From Segatella copri (GTDB lineage Bacteria > Bacteroidota > Bacteroidia > Bacteroidales > Bacteroidaceae): a DNA stretch of 64,000 nt. Shown here piece by piece: positions 8,946-17,600 of the stretch. Every line of letters begins with the position of its first letter. Position 1 is the first letter of the stretch. The notes under the pieces are model-generated. The model was not told the DNA's origin, did not search any database, and saw nothing but the letters and a program-made list of their open reading frames with translations. The DNA is taken from the NCBI RefSeq assembly GCF_019249795.2, contig NZ_CP156891.1, positions 968,001 through 1,032,000 on the forward strand, read 5' to 3'. The translations under genes were made by a program, and so were the position numbers.

Positions 8946-9129
8946 CATTGCATATTTTACATGAGGATTTTGTCTCAGCAACCATCCAAGATATATAGAT
9001 GGTTGCCAAGCCTCTGTGTCCCTTATATAAAAACATTATAAAGCCTTTAGATAGAGCTCGTTATCCCGAACTGAGGTATTATTATATAGAAAGTACTTAA
9101 TCTTTAACTTCAAAACATTATCGAGAATT

Positions 9130-10182
9130 ATGAAGCATACTAAGTTTTTTATCTTCGCGCTCGTTGCTGCGATGACGTTCTCTGCCTGCGGCACTGACGA
9201 TACCCTGCAGTTCTATTATCCTGAAAACGGTGGTAATACAGGTGGTGGTAATACAGGTGGCAATACCGGTGGTGAATCAACCGATAAGAACAATACAAAC
9301 AAGAATGTGGCTACTGCCAACATGCCACAAGTGGTAAGAAACGCTATCGGCGGTCTGGAGTTCCCAAAGCTCAAGAATAATGGTACCAGCTATGCCATCG
9401 TTCACATGGATAATACAACAGGTATGTTGAACTATTCTACAGAATGGGATGACAACATGAAGAGCCAGAGATGGAGCTGCTATACTTTCCACACAGGAAA
9501 CACGGCATCTAACGTTGACAGATGGAAACCTGGTCAAGGCGAGCGCAACTATCCATGGGATACGGATCTGAAAGAACAATGGGGAATTACAGATTTTACA
9601 GAAGACCCTACTCCTACAGCTCAAGGCTTTGACCATGGTCATATCTGCCCTTCTGCTGACCGTAAGCTGAACCTTACCCAGCAGAAGCAGACTTTCTTCA
9701 TGACCAACATGCAACCACAGTACAGCAACTTCAACCAGCGTGGCACCTGGTATAAGATGGAGGAAGATCTTCGTAATAAAGCTCCAAAGATTGATTCTGA
9801 TACCCTGTTTATCGTGAAGGGCGGTACCATCGACCCAGTTGGCAGCGAGAGTAATCTCCTTGGCTGGAAGAAGAATGGTGCTTCTAGCGAAACAAAGAAG
9901 CCAGGCTATATCCCAATACCAAAGTATTTCTTTGTAGCTGTTTTGAAAAAGGAGTTTAATAAGAGCAAAGACCAGTATACCTACAGTGCCTTCGGCTACT
10001 GGTTCCTTCACGAGAACAAGGCATTTGAAAAGGGCGATAAGCTCGGCAAATATGTCGTAAACATCAAGACGCTGGAAGACAAAACCGGCATCGACTTCTT
10101 CTGTAATCTCCCTGATGAAATCGAGAAGGAAGTGGAAAACGTAGATGCAGAAGCTCTCAAGAAACTTTGGGGCTTCAAATAA
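9130..10182 (+). CDS. DNA/RNA non-specific endonuclease lipoprotein (NUC1 type)
   Basis: 350 residues. Lipobox TFSAC (Cys20) followed by GTDD suggests a surface or periplasmic lipoprotein. A Gly/Asn/Thr-rich spacer (about 35-55) separates the anchor from the catalytic domain. The signature FDHGHICPSAD sits at about 167-177, with His171 as the expected general base, and FFMTNMQPQYSNFN supplies the metal-binding Asn. The family cleaves single- and double-stranded DNA and RNA. IS982 copy 1 ends 52 bases upstream, and no clear Bacteroidetes promoter remains between it and the ATG, so expression may be altered. It is closed by its own terminator and is the likely second extracellular nuclease of this region. 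Confidence 0.9.
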   Translation: MKHTKFFIFALVAAMTFSACGTDDTLQFYYPENGGNTGGGNTGGNTGGESTDKNNTNKNVATANMPQVVRNAIGGLEFPKLKNNGTSYAIVHMDNTTGMLNYSTEWDDNMKSQRWSCYTFHTGNTASNVDRWKPGQGERNYPWDTDLKEQWGITDFTEDPTPTAQGFDHGHICPSADRKLNLTQQKQTFFMTNMQPQYSNFNQRGTWYKMEEDLRNKAPKIDSDTLFIVKGGTIDPVGSESNLLGWKKNGASSETKKPGYIPIPKYFFVAVLKKEFNKSKDQYTYSAFGYWFLHENKAFEKGDKLGKYVVNIKTLEDKTGIDFFCNLPDEIEKEVENVDAEALKKLWGFK

Positions 10183-10204
10183 ATCAGGCTATATACAAAC
10201 AAAG

Positions 10205-10246
10205 AATCCGCTCTCTCAAAGCAATGAGTGAGCGGATTTCTTTTGT
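10205..10246 (+). terminator. Terminator of the NUC1 nuclease gene
   Basis: Stem AATCCGCTC..CTCA at 10205-10218 with TGAG..GAGCGGATT at 10225-10238, then TCTTTTGTTT. Confidence 0.8.
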
Positions 10247-10447
10247 TTATATCATCATCTTCTTGGCAACTTCTTGATTGCATGTGGCATGAATGCCCTG
10301 CCGGTAGCCTTACCGAAGCTAGGAGCTACGGAATCGGTAGCAGCAGAACGGGTCTTCTTACGGGCTCCACTCGGATCGTAGCGCACTAAATCGATTTGCA
10401 TCACATCACCCTTAGCCTTACCTGTTCCTATCATATAACCATAGAAC

Positions 10448-11606
10448 ACCTCAGTTCGGGATAACGAGCTCTATCTAAAGGCTTTATAATGTTTTTATAT
10501 AAGGGACACAGAGGCTTGGCAACCATCTATATATCTTGGATGGTTGCTGAGACAAAATCCTCATGTAAAATATGCAATGTTAGAAAAGACTAAGCTGTTT
10601 CGTATCTTCGATAACGTATCCAGTAAGTGCCTTGGGCTTGTTGTCAAAGAAACAGTATGCCCCTAATGCAGAAATAATATTTATGATGAAATTCGCAACA
10701 GACCTGTGACGTGAATGTACTATCTGAGCCGTATTTTTCAACAGGTCATTAATCGTTTCAATGATGTATCTTTTGCGTAGCATCATCTTGTCATAGAACG
10801 GCATTAGTTTGTTCTTCATGTTCACTCTCAGTCCTGTTACCAACTGGATGCCTTCCTCAAAAAGCGAATCGAAGAGTTTTTGCGAGATATATCCTTTATC
10901 TGCAAACAGCTTACCATACAGACGTTTAGCCAACACATCGAATACCGTTGGATCTTTGTCGCTAACGTTTGCACCAGTGAGAACAAAAGCAATTATCTCA
11001 CCTCTATCATTACAAGCCAGATGTAGCTTGAACCCATGACACCATCCCATTGTTCCCTTTCCGTTTGTGGCAATGCCTTTGAACACTTTGTTGGCATAAC
11101 GCCTGAGATTGTGGCATATTGGTATCATGGTTGAATCAACAAAGGTTATACCTGTACATCTGCCAAAAGCACGGAGATTCAGGAAGAACATGAGAGGGAA
11201 GAATACGCGACTTTCAAGTTCTACAAAACGGTTATAAGACACCGCATTTGGAAAATATGACTTCAAAGTTCCTCTAATAAAGAATAGGTAATAATGCTTG
11301 AAGTTTCGGAACGAGCCGAAATGGAAATACAGCAAAATCGTCATGATTTCACTATCAGATAAAGAGGCTTTACGTCGTCTGCGCTTTACTCCATCTTCAC
11401 CCAAAAGCAATTTTCCTGCATTTTCAGCATCAAAAACTTTGTAAAATTCATCAATAATACAAAATAATTCTGTAACTTTGTCCTTGGTAATCTCCATAAT
11501 GATATCTTTTTATGTTTGTAACTAATTGGATTTCAACTACAAAGATACAAAAAATATCGGAGATTACCAACTTTTTTAGGCACTATTTCTTATCCCGAAC
11601 TGAGGT
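10448..11606 (-). mobile_element. IS982-family insertion sequence, copy 2
   Basis: 1159 bp with the same 17-bp inverted repeats as copy 1 (10448-10464 and 11590-11606), in the opposite orientation. Flanked by a perfect 7-bp direct repeat ATAGAAC (10441-10447 and 11607-11613). It is inserted inside a lipoprotein gene. Because each copy has its own target duplication, the two arrived separately. Confidence 0.95.
10580..11497 (-). CDS. IS982-family transposase (copy 2)
   Basis: 305 residues, identical in sequence to the transposase at 8028-8945, with the same DDE motifs and intact frame. Its promoter and start-codon inverted repeat are present too, mirror-imaged at about 11484-11570. Identity of the copies means recent duplication in this lineage. 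Confidence 0.93.
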   Translation of the reverse strand: MEITKDKVTELFCIIDEFYKVFDAENAGKLLLGEDGVKRRRRKASLSDSEIMTILLYFHFGSFRNFKHYYLFFIRGTLKSYFPNAVSYNRFVELESRVFFPLMFFLNLRAFGRCTGITFVDSTMIPICHNLRRYANKVFKGIATNGKGTMGWCHGFKLHLACNDRGEIIAFVLTGANVSDKDPTVFDVLAKRLYGKLFADKGYISQKLFDSLFEEGIQLVTGLRVNMKNKLMPFYDKMMLRKRYIIETINDLLKNTAQIVHSRHRSVANFIINIISALGAYCFFDNKPKALTGYVIEDTKQLSLF

Positions 11607-12178
11607 ATAGAACACATCCTGGCCCCTTTCATCACCCAGATAGAAACCATACTGCTTAGCACCTGCATCCATCACATAGGTAGCACCAGAATCATTATAA
11701 CGGATATAAATATCACCATTCTTATCGATGTACCAGGCAAACTTCAGGGTCTGGGTTTCATTGCTTCCATCATCGGCATAATCCACTTCTACACCATTAC
11801 CACTGAGCGAGTTAACCTTATTATCACCCGCCTGATAGAACGTCATCTCGGCATTGAAACTGTAATTATTGCGAGACTGGCCGTCCTCAGCAAGTTCAGA
11901 GAGCATCACAGAGCCTCTCCAGTCGCCTGTAAGAGTCTGAGCCTCCGACAGCAGGTAATCATCCTGAGAGCCGTTAGAACCGTTGTTCCAGTCGCCCTGA
12001 TTCCATCCCCAGCCACCATGATTATAGTCATCATACCAGTAATAATCATCATGCCAATAATCATCATCATCACATGAGGTAAATGAGAAAGATGCTGTAG
12101 CTATCGCCATCCACATCCATATCCGATTAAACTTTTTCATATCTTGTTTCCTTTCTTCAAACTAAATTCCTTATTGCC

Positions 12179-12790
12179 TTACTTCACTACAAAGCGGCGA
12201 ACAGGCTTCTGATTATCATCTGCCACCTTAACATACTCTACAGAATCCTTAGCTCCGCGAGAAACAATCTGGGTGTTCTCCAAGCCCGAATGCTGCTTGC
12301 TGTAGCCCCAACCGTCATCGTAGTCCCAATCGTAGCCCCAGTCATAATCGCGCCAGTTATAGCTGTAAGAATCGCGATAAAGCTCGAAATAAGCACGGTT
12401 GCCGTTATCAGCATCTACATATCCAGAGAACTTGCGGTCGCCCAGAGCATAGTCGTAAATCACAACATCACTATTCTCATCAAGAAGAGTGATATAGATG
12501 TTTCTGTTGCGTACTGTCCAGGTAATACGGTTTGCTATATAATTGTTACCATGCCAATAATCTCTATCAAAGTAATCGATCCAATAGCCTGTACCGGAAT
12601 AGATGCCATCATTCTGGTCGAATCGGATTACCGAGTAGAGGGCATTGTGATTACCATATTCTACCAACATATTACCCTTCCATGTACCATCGAGGGTGTA
12701 TGCAATATCAGAATCATCATCACATGAGGTGAATGAGATACTCATCAAAGCTATGAAAGCCATTGTGAGAAGAGTAGTAAACTTTTTCAT
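12179..12790 (-). CDS. Lipoprotein of unknown function, paralogue of the split gene
   Basis: 203 residues. Lipobox SFTSC (about Cys23) is followed by DDDSD, an acidic tail typical of surface-exported Bacteroidetes lipoproteins. The body begins LDGTWKGNMLVEYG and resembles the split neighbour (LTGDWRGSVML; IYIT versus IYIR), which supports tandem duplication. A Tyr/Asp/Trp-rich stretch (about 145-165, DYDWGYDWDYDDGWGY) mirrors a similar one near the start of the paralogue. The two genes are co-oriented, 38 bases apart, behind one promoter at 12878-12908. No known domain is recognised; a small beta-barrel or lipocalin-like fold is possible. Confidence 0.75.
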   Translation of the reverse strand: MKKFTTLLTMAFIALMSISFTSCDDDSDIAYTLDGTWKGNMLVEYGNHNALYSVIRFDQNDGIYSGTGYWIDYFDRDYWHGNNYIANRITWTVRNRNIYITLLDENSDVVIYDYALGDRKFSGYVDADNGNRAYFELYRDSYSYNWRDYDWGYDWDYDDGWGYSKQHSGLENTQIVSRGAKDSVEYVKVADDNQKPVRRFVVK

Positions 12791-12877
12791 ATCAATTTAT
12801 CAGTTAAGTTATTTATATTCTTATATCTTCTATACTTTTGAGTTCTCGAAGAACAGCATTCTTTCTTGAACCCGATG

Positions 12878-12908
12878 CAAAGGTAGTGGATTTTTCGTCT
12901 GCATCAAA
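12878..12908 (-). promoter_or_regulatory. Promoter of the paralogous lipoprotein genes
   Basis: On the minus strand TTTG (12905-12908), 19 bases, then TACCTTTG (12878-12885). It lies 88 bases upstream of the start at 12790. Confidence 0.75.
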
Positions 12909-13025
12909 GGGGAAAAGGATACAAACTGAGGGGGAAATCCCTATTCTTTCAAAAACAACCGCCTTTTTGATAATATTGTATCAAAGTTTTAACACTTTCT
13001 TAACACATCGTATCGATAATTTTCG

Positions 13026-13033
13026 TATCTTTG
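13026..13033 (+). promoter_or_regulatory. Promoter -7 element of the secreted OB-like protein
   Basis: TATCTTTG followed by GCATC. The -33 element is unclear. The leader to ATG 13159 is about 120 nt and AT-rich. Together with 12878-12908 this makes the 368-base gap 12791-13158 a divergent promoter region; nothing else is seen in it. Confidence 0.65.
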
Positions 13034-13158
13034 CATCATAAATAAGTAATTATTCAAAGAACATGCTTTTAGCACAAAGTAAATTCTAAGAATGCGCTCA
13101 AAAAAATGAGTTTCAACAGTTTATTAATTATACGTTAAACCTTTAAAATTATTAAGTT

Positions 13159-14367
13159 ATGAACAAATTTTTACGCTATTCATTATCATTGGTTCTGGCG
13201 TTCGTAGCTAGCGTTACGTTTGCACAGGAAGTAACTTTTGACTTTGACAATGATTACAAAACACTCTTCCCTGAACTGACAGGTACATCTTCTTCAGATT
13301 CTAAAGATGGAGATATCACCAAAGCCATGACATGTACAACTAATGGTATTTCTGTAACAGTTTCTGCAAAAACTTCTGGTTCGAATGAAAACCGAATCTG
13401 GAGTAGTTCACCACGTCTCAGAATGTACAGTGGAACGCTTACGATTCAAGCACCTACTGACAAGAAGATTGCTTCTATCAACATTATAAATAAAAAATGG
13501 AATGATAATAACAATGCTGACGTAGGTACTAATAATAAAGGTTCTTGGACTGGTGATGCTAACAAAGTTGTATATACAATTGCTGGCAACACCCAAATCA
13601 AGTCTATCAAAGTTACGCTCGCTGGTACCAAGATAGAGTACACCGATGCAGCAAGTGTAAAGGAACTCTTGGCTAACAATAAAGAAGCTAAGGATTACAT
13701 CAACCTCAAACTCACAAACGCAAAGGTATTATACGTAAACAGCTACAAGGGAACCGTAAATACTTACGTACGTGAAGGTGACACAGCTATCGAAATGAGA
13801 ACTTTAGGAATCGATATGCCTGTAAACAGCATCATTAGCGGTACTGTTAAGGTAAATTTGGCTTATGACGCAGGAATTCCTTATCTGTCAGCAAGCAAAG
13901 AAACAAACGGCGAAAATCTCAAAATCACAGAGAGCAACGAAGCTGCTGAACCTGTTATTACAACTGTAAAGGACATCCTTGATGGCAAATACACCAACGA
14001 CCTTATCAAGATTAAGGAGTTCACATTCAGCAAAGAAGAGTATACTACAGGTAAATTCAACTACTATGCTAATGATGGTGAAAACAAGATTATGATTTAC
14101 GATAAGTTTAGCGGTATTGGTGGTGTTTCAAAATTAACAGAAGGAGAGAAATATACCTTAACCGGTATTTACGGTGTAATATTCAAAAACATCCCTGAAG
14201 TTCTCCCTATCAAGGCTGTAGAAAAGTTTGAACCTACCGGCATCACTAACATAACAACAGATGAAGCTGCAAAGAACGCTCCTGTTTACAACCTCGCAGG
14301 CCAGAAAGTAACCAAGGCTTACAAGGGTGTAGTCATCAAGAACGGAAAGAAGATGATTCAGAAGTAA
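13159..14367 (+). CDS. Secreted protein with OB-like domains and conserved C-terminal tail
   Basis: 402 residues. Signal peptide about 1-22 (ends VTFA before QEV), no lipobox. Residues about 23-155 look like a beta-sandwich (RLRMYSGTLTIQAP, IASINIINKKW). Two OB-like stretches follow: LTNAKVLYVNSYKGTVNTYV to GTVKVNLAYDAG, and IKIKEFTFSKEEY to YTLTGIYGVIF. The end VYNLAGQKVTKAYKGVVIKNG plus a basic tail is a recurrent C-terminal module of Prevotella/Bacteroides secreted proteins, resembling sorting tails. Codons are more AT-rich than those of the receptor operon. It lies directly upstream of the hybrid regulator. Function unknown; it extends the OB-like theme of this region. Confidence 0.75.
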   Translation: MNKFLRYSLSLVLAFVASVTFAQEVTFDFDNDYKTLFPELTGTSSSDSKDGDITKAMTCTTNGISVTVSAKTSGSNENRIWSSSPRLRMYSGTLTIQAPTDKKIASINIINKKWNDNNNADVGTNNKGSWTGDANKVVYTIAGNTQIKSIKVTLAGTKIEYTDAASVKELLANNKEAKDYINLKLTNAKVLYVNSYKGTVNTYVREGDTAIEMRTLGIDMPVNSIISGTVKVNLAYDAGIPYLSASKETNGENLKITESNEAAEPVITTVKDILDGKYTNDLIKIKEFTFSKEEYTTGKFNYYANDGENKIMIYDKFSGIGGVSKLTEGEKYTLTGIYGVIFKNIPEVLPIKAVEKFEPTGITNITTDEAAKNAPVYNLAGQKVTKAYKGVVIKNGKKMIQK

Positions 14368-14395
14368 TCAAATTCAAAACAACATATCCCTACTG

Positions 14396-14430
14396 CTCCT
14401 CCGATATTCATTTATCGGGGGAGTTTTTTT
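14396..14430 (+). terminator. Terminator after the secreted OB-like protein gene
   Basis: CTCCTCCGAT (14396-14405) pairs with ATCGGGGGAG (14414-14423), followed by seven T. Confidence 0.85.
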
Positions 14431-14468
14431 GTTAGGCATAACATAAGAAGGAACCATAAGCAAATCAA

Positions 14469-14487
14469 CCAAATATTACCCCTATAA
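14469..14487 (+). promoter_or_regulatory. CAAATATTACCCC motif upstream of the hybrid regulator
   Basis: CCAAATATTACCCCTATAA about 75 bases upstream of the -7 element at 14563-14570. The same core occurs twice at 21601-21641, upstream of a candidate small RNA, and in degenerate reverse form at about 18831-18848. A shared regulator site is possible but unproven. Confidence 0.35.
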
Positions 14488-14562
14488 CATGAAAAGTGGA
14501 ATAATTTAATGCAATAACATAAAAAAATACACCTAAAACTACGATATCTCATTTATTTTCAC

Positions 14563-14570
14563 TACCTTTG
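14563..14570 (+). promoter_or_regulatory. Promoter -7 element of the hybrid regulator
   Basis: TACCTTTG, 30 bases upstream of the ATG at 14601, giving a short leader. Confidence 0.65.
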
Positions 14571-14600
14571 TTGCGATTTATAAACGTATACGAATAAAAA

Positions 14601-17600
14601 ATGATGAAAAGAAAATTATATATCACCCTATTAGGACTGCTCTCTACCATCATAATGGCAGCTGTACCCTACTGCGATGTGAGAAAATTCTCTATCACAG
14701 ACGGACTCGCTGCCAATACCATCTCAGACCTCAAACAAGGTAAAGACAACCTCATGTGGTTCAGTACATGGAACGGACTGTCGTTCTATGACGGCTACAA
14801 GTTTCATACTTTCAGAGACAACCCGGATGATATTGACGTTCTGTCAACCAACCGTATACTGAAAATAGAACCATCCTATAACAACAACGTGTGGTGTATC
14901 ACATACGACCACAAGCTCTACGTATACGATACCCACTTCTGCCAGTTCTTTGCCGTAGGACAGAAATTCAACGAACTGTTCAACATCGACCTGCGCGTGA
15001 GCCAGGTATACCCATTGAAAAACGGAGCTACATGGTTTACTTCAGAAGATGGAAAATACATCATCCGATCAATAGGAAAAACCTTTGATGAGCGGAACAT
15101 AGAACTCATCAAAGTAGGAGAAAAGGGACTCAGAAGCGGAAATGTATGGTACATCCATCAAGATATACACGGAAGAGAATGGGTGCTTACCGACAAAGGC
15201 GCATACATATATCATTCGAAAATTCCAAGCAAACTGCCTTTCAAATGGCTCAGAGGGGTGGGAGAAGATGAGTTCCTGGCAACTGAAGACGGTAAACTGG
15301 CAAAATATGACCTGCAGAACCGACTCACCATGATACCAATGCCAGAAGGCGTAACCCGTATCAACGGACTGAAAAATACAGGTTACCAGCTTCTGATGGC
15401 AACCAACCTGGGTGTAGTAATCTACAACCCGCGCACCTTCAAGTTTGATATCATCAACGTACAGAGCCCGAGTCAGCCTCTGGCAGAGGTAAAGAAGATT
15501 TATATCGATGATTTCGGTATGATATGGGCATTTACAGACGGTATAGGAGTAACCCTTGTCAATCCGAAGACCGGACAGACACAGTGGCTCTTTGCCGACC
15601 AGGACGACCCGATGGACCGCACAACCTGCGAAAGCAATTTCATCACACAAGATGAACACAAGACCCTCTGGGTAGTGCCAAGAGGAGGAACCTTCAGTTA
15701 TTTTGACCGCAAGGCAGGAAAACTGGTGCCTTATCTGCTGAGAAGCAATTCATCGGGCAACTACCGCATACCGAAGATTACGAAATATGTACTCTCAGAC
15801 CAGGGAATCCTCTGGCTGACAGGCTCTCACGACCTGACACAGGTAGTCTTCAAATATCACCCTTACATTATCAACAAGCTGGATGTGGGCGAAGACGAAG
15901 TGTTCTCGGTGAATGCATCGCCAGACGGACATATCTGGGCTGGTTATTACAATGGTATAATCCAGGTGCTCAACGCATCCTACCAAAGCATCGGATACCT
16001 GTCGCCAAGCGGACAGATTGTGCCACAGCAAGTAAACTTCGCCGAGAAGGGCATCATGTCTATCCACTTCGATATCAAGGGAAGAGCATGGATAGGAACC
16101 AACGGAAATGGTGTCTATCTGATAGATAAAATGCAGGTAAGACACTTTGTTTATGATGCCAACAACCCGTCATCGCTGCCGTTCGACAAGATACAAGACA
16201 TTGTAGCCGACCGCACCGGACGCATCTGGATAGGTACCTACGGAGGTGGGCTGGCACTTGTTAACGAGGCGGCAGACGGCAGTATCAGCTTCATCAGTAA
16301 ACGAAACGGACTGCCTTGGGAGAAACAGCACTACGACCGCATACGCCGCATCTGCTGCACCACTACGGGAACCATTCTCGTAGGAACTACAGATGGTCTC
16401 ATCACCTTCAGTGATGCCTTTACAAACGCAAGAAAGATCAATTACCACAAGACCTACTACATACCGAACGATACAACTAGTCTGGCTGCAAACGATATGA
16501 ACAATATCATGGAGCACACCAGCGGCAAGATGTATATCTCGCAACAGGGCGGTTTGATGGAAGAGATTGTGAGCAAATCGCTCCTGCAAGACAACCTGAA
16601 GATGAAATACTTCCATGCCATCGATGTTAACGAAGGCATCGTACAGGGCATGGTAGAAGACAACCAGGGAAGAATCTGGGTAATCAGAGAATCGAGTATC
16701 GACTGCGTAAACCCGAAAACGGGCCAGTGCAATGTGTTCGGACCTAACGACTTCGACTTCAACATGTCGTTCTCGCAAAGCCGTCCTTACCACGATCCGG
16801 CAAGCAACAACATCTCGGTAGGTACCCCGATGGGACTGATTACCTTCAATCCGGCTACGCTGAAGAAGAGCAACTACCAGCCTAAAGTCATCTTCTGTTC
16901 CCTCCATTATAGCGGAGAGAAGGAGTCGGAACCTATCCTGCACAAGGATAAAGTGGTGATTCCTGCCAACAAGCGAAATCTGACCATCAACTTCGCATCG
17001 CTCGACTATCAGCGTAAGTATCAGACCAAATATCTCTATCGCATAGATGGTTTTACAGCTCCAGGCGTGTGGATATCAAACGGAAGCAGCAATACCATCG
17101 GCTTCAACCGTATCAGTCATGGCGATTACGTACTCAAGGTGAGAGCCACCAACTCTCACGGTGTATGGAGCAAGTATGTGGCAGAACTGCCTATCGAAGT
17201 GCGCCCTACCTTCTGGGAGAGCATCTGGGGCAAATTTCTGATGCTGCTTCTGCTCTTCGGTATCGTAGGCGCAATCTTCTATACCTACAACCAGCGCCAG
17301 CACGAGAACGTAACCCACGAGATGAGCGTGATGAAGAACGAGTTCTACAACGATGCAGCCAACCGTCTGAGAACCCCTCTAACGCTCATCGGAGCCCCGG
17401 TAAAAACCGTTTTGGATACCGAACCGGGTATCACCCGAAAGGGCAAGGAACTGTTGAAAATGGTGGCAGACAATGCCAACGAGATGCTGGTAATGCTGGA
17501 CAAGGTTCAGAGATATGGCAACAAGGCAGACTTCCATACGAACAGCGGTCTGAGCGAGGAAGATTACGACCTGGCAGAAAGGGAGAAAGAGAACGGACAG

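Larger units (their letters stand above)
7919..9077 (+). mobile_element. IS982-family insertion sequence, copy 1
   Basis: 1159 bp bounded by perfect 17-bp terminal inverted repeats ACCTCAGTTCGGGATAA (7919-7935 and 9061-9077); the ACC ends fit the IS982 family. A 6-bp direct repeat ATTATT flanks it (7913-7918 and 9078-9083), showing simple transposition. It lies between the rpmE2 terminator and the nuclease gene, ending 52 bases before the nuclease ATG. It is the same length as copy 2 at 10448-11606 and identical wherever I compared them, in the opposite orientation. Confidence 0.95.
10255..12140 (-). pseudogene. Small lipoprotein gene split by IS982 copy 2
   Basis: The N-terminal part (12140 down to about 11614) has a lipobox SFTSC followed by DDDD, an Asp/Tyr/Trp/Gly-rich segment, and a domain starting LTGDWRGSVML. 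It runs into the element and ends on foreign residues at 11583. The C-terminal part lies beyond the element and ends at 10255 (GYMIGTGKAK ... MPHAIKKLPRR). Removing the element and one 7-bp target copy leaves 720 bases, exactly 240 codons, joining ...DVFY to GYMIG in frame. The original product was a 239-residue lipoprotein of unknown function, related to the neighbour at 12179-12790. The truncated N-terminal product may still be made. Confidence 0.85.

Noticed and set aside
7919..11606. Composite transposon carrying the NUC1 nuclease
   Set aside because: Each IS982 copy has its own perfect target duplication and the outer flanks do not match, so they inserted independently.
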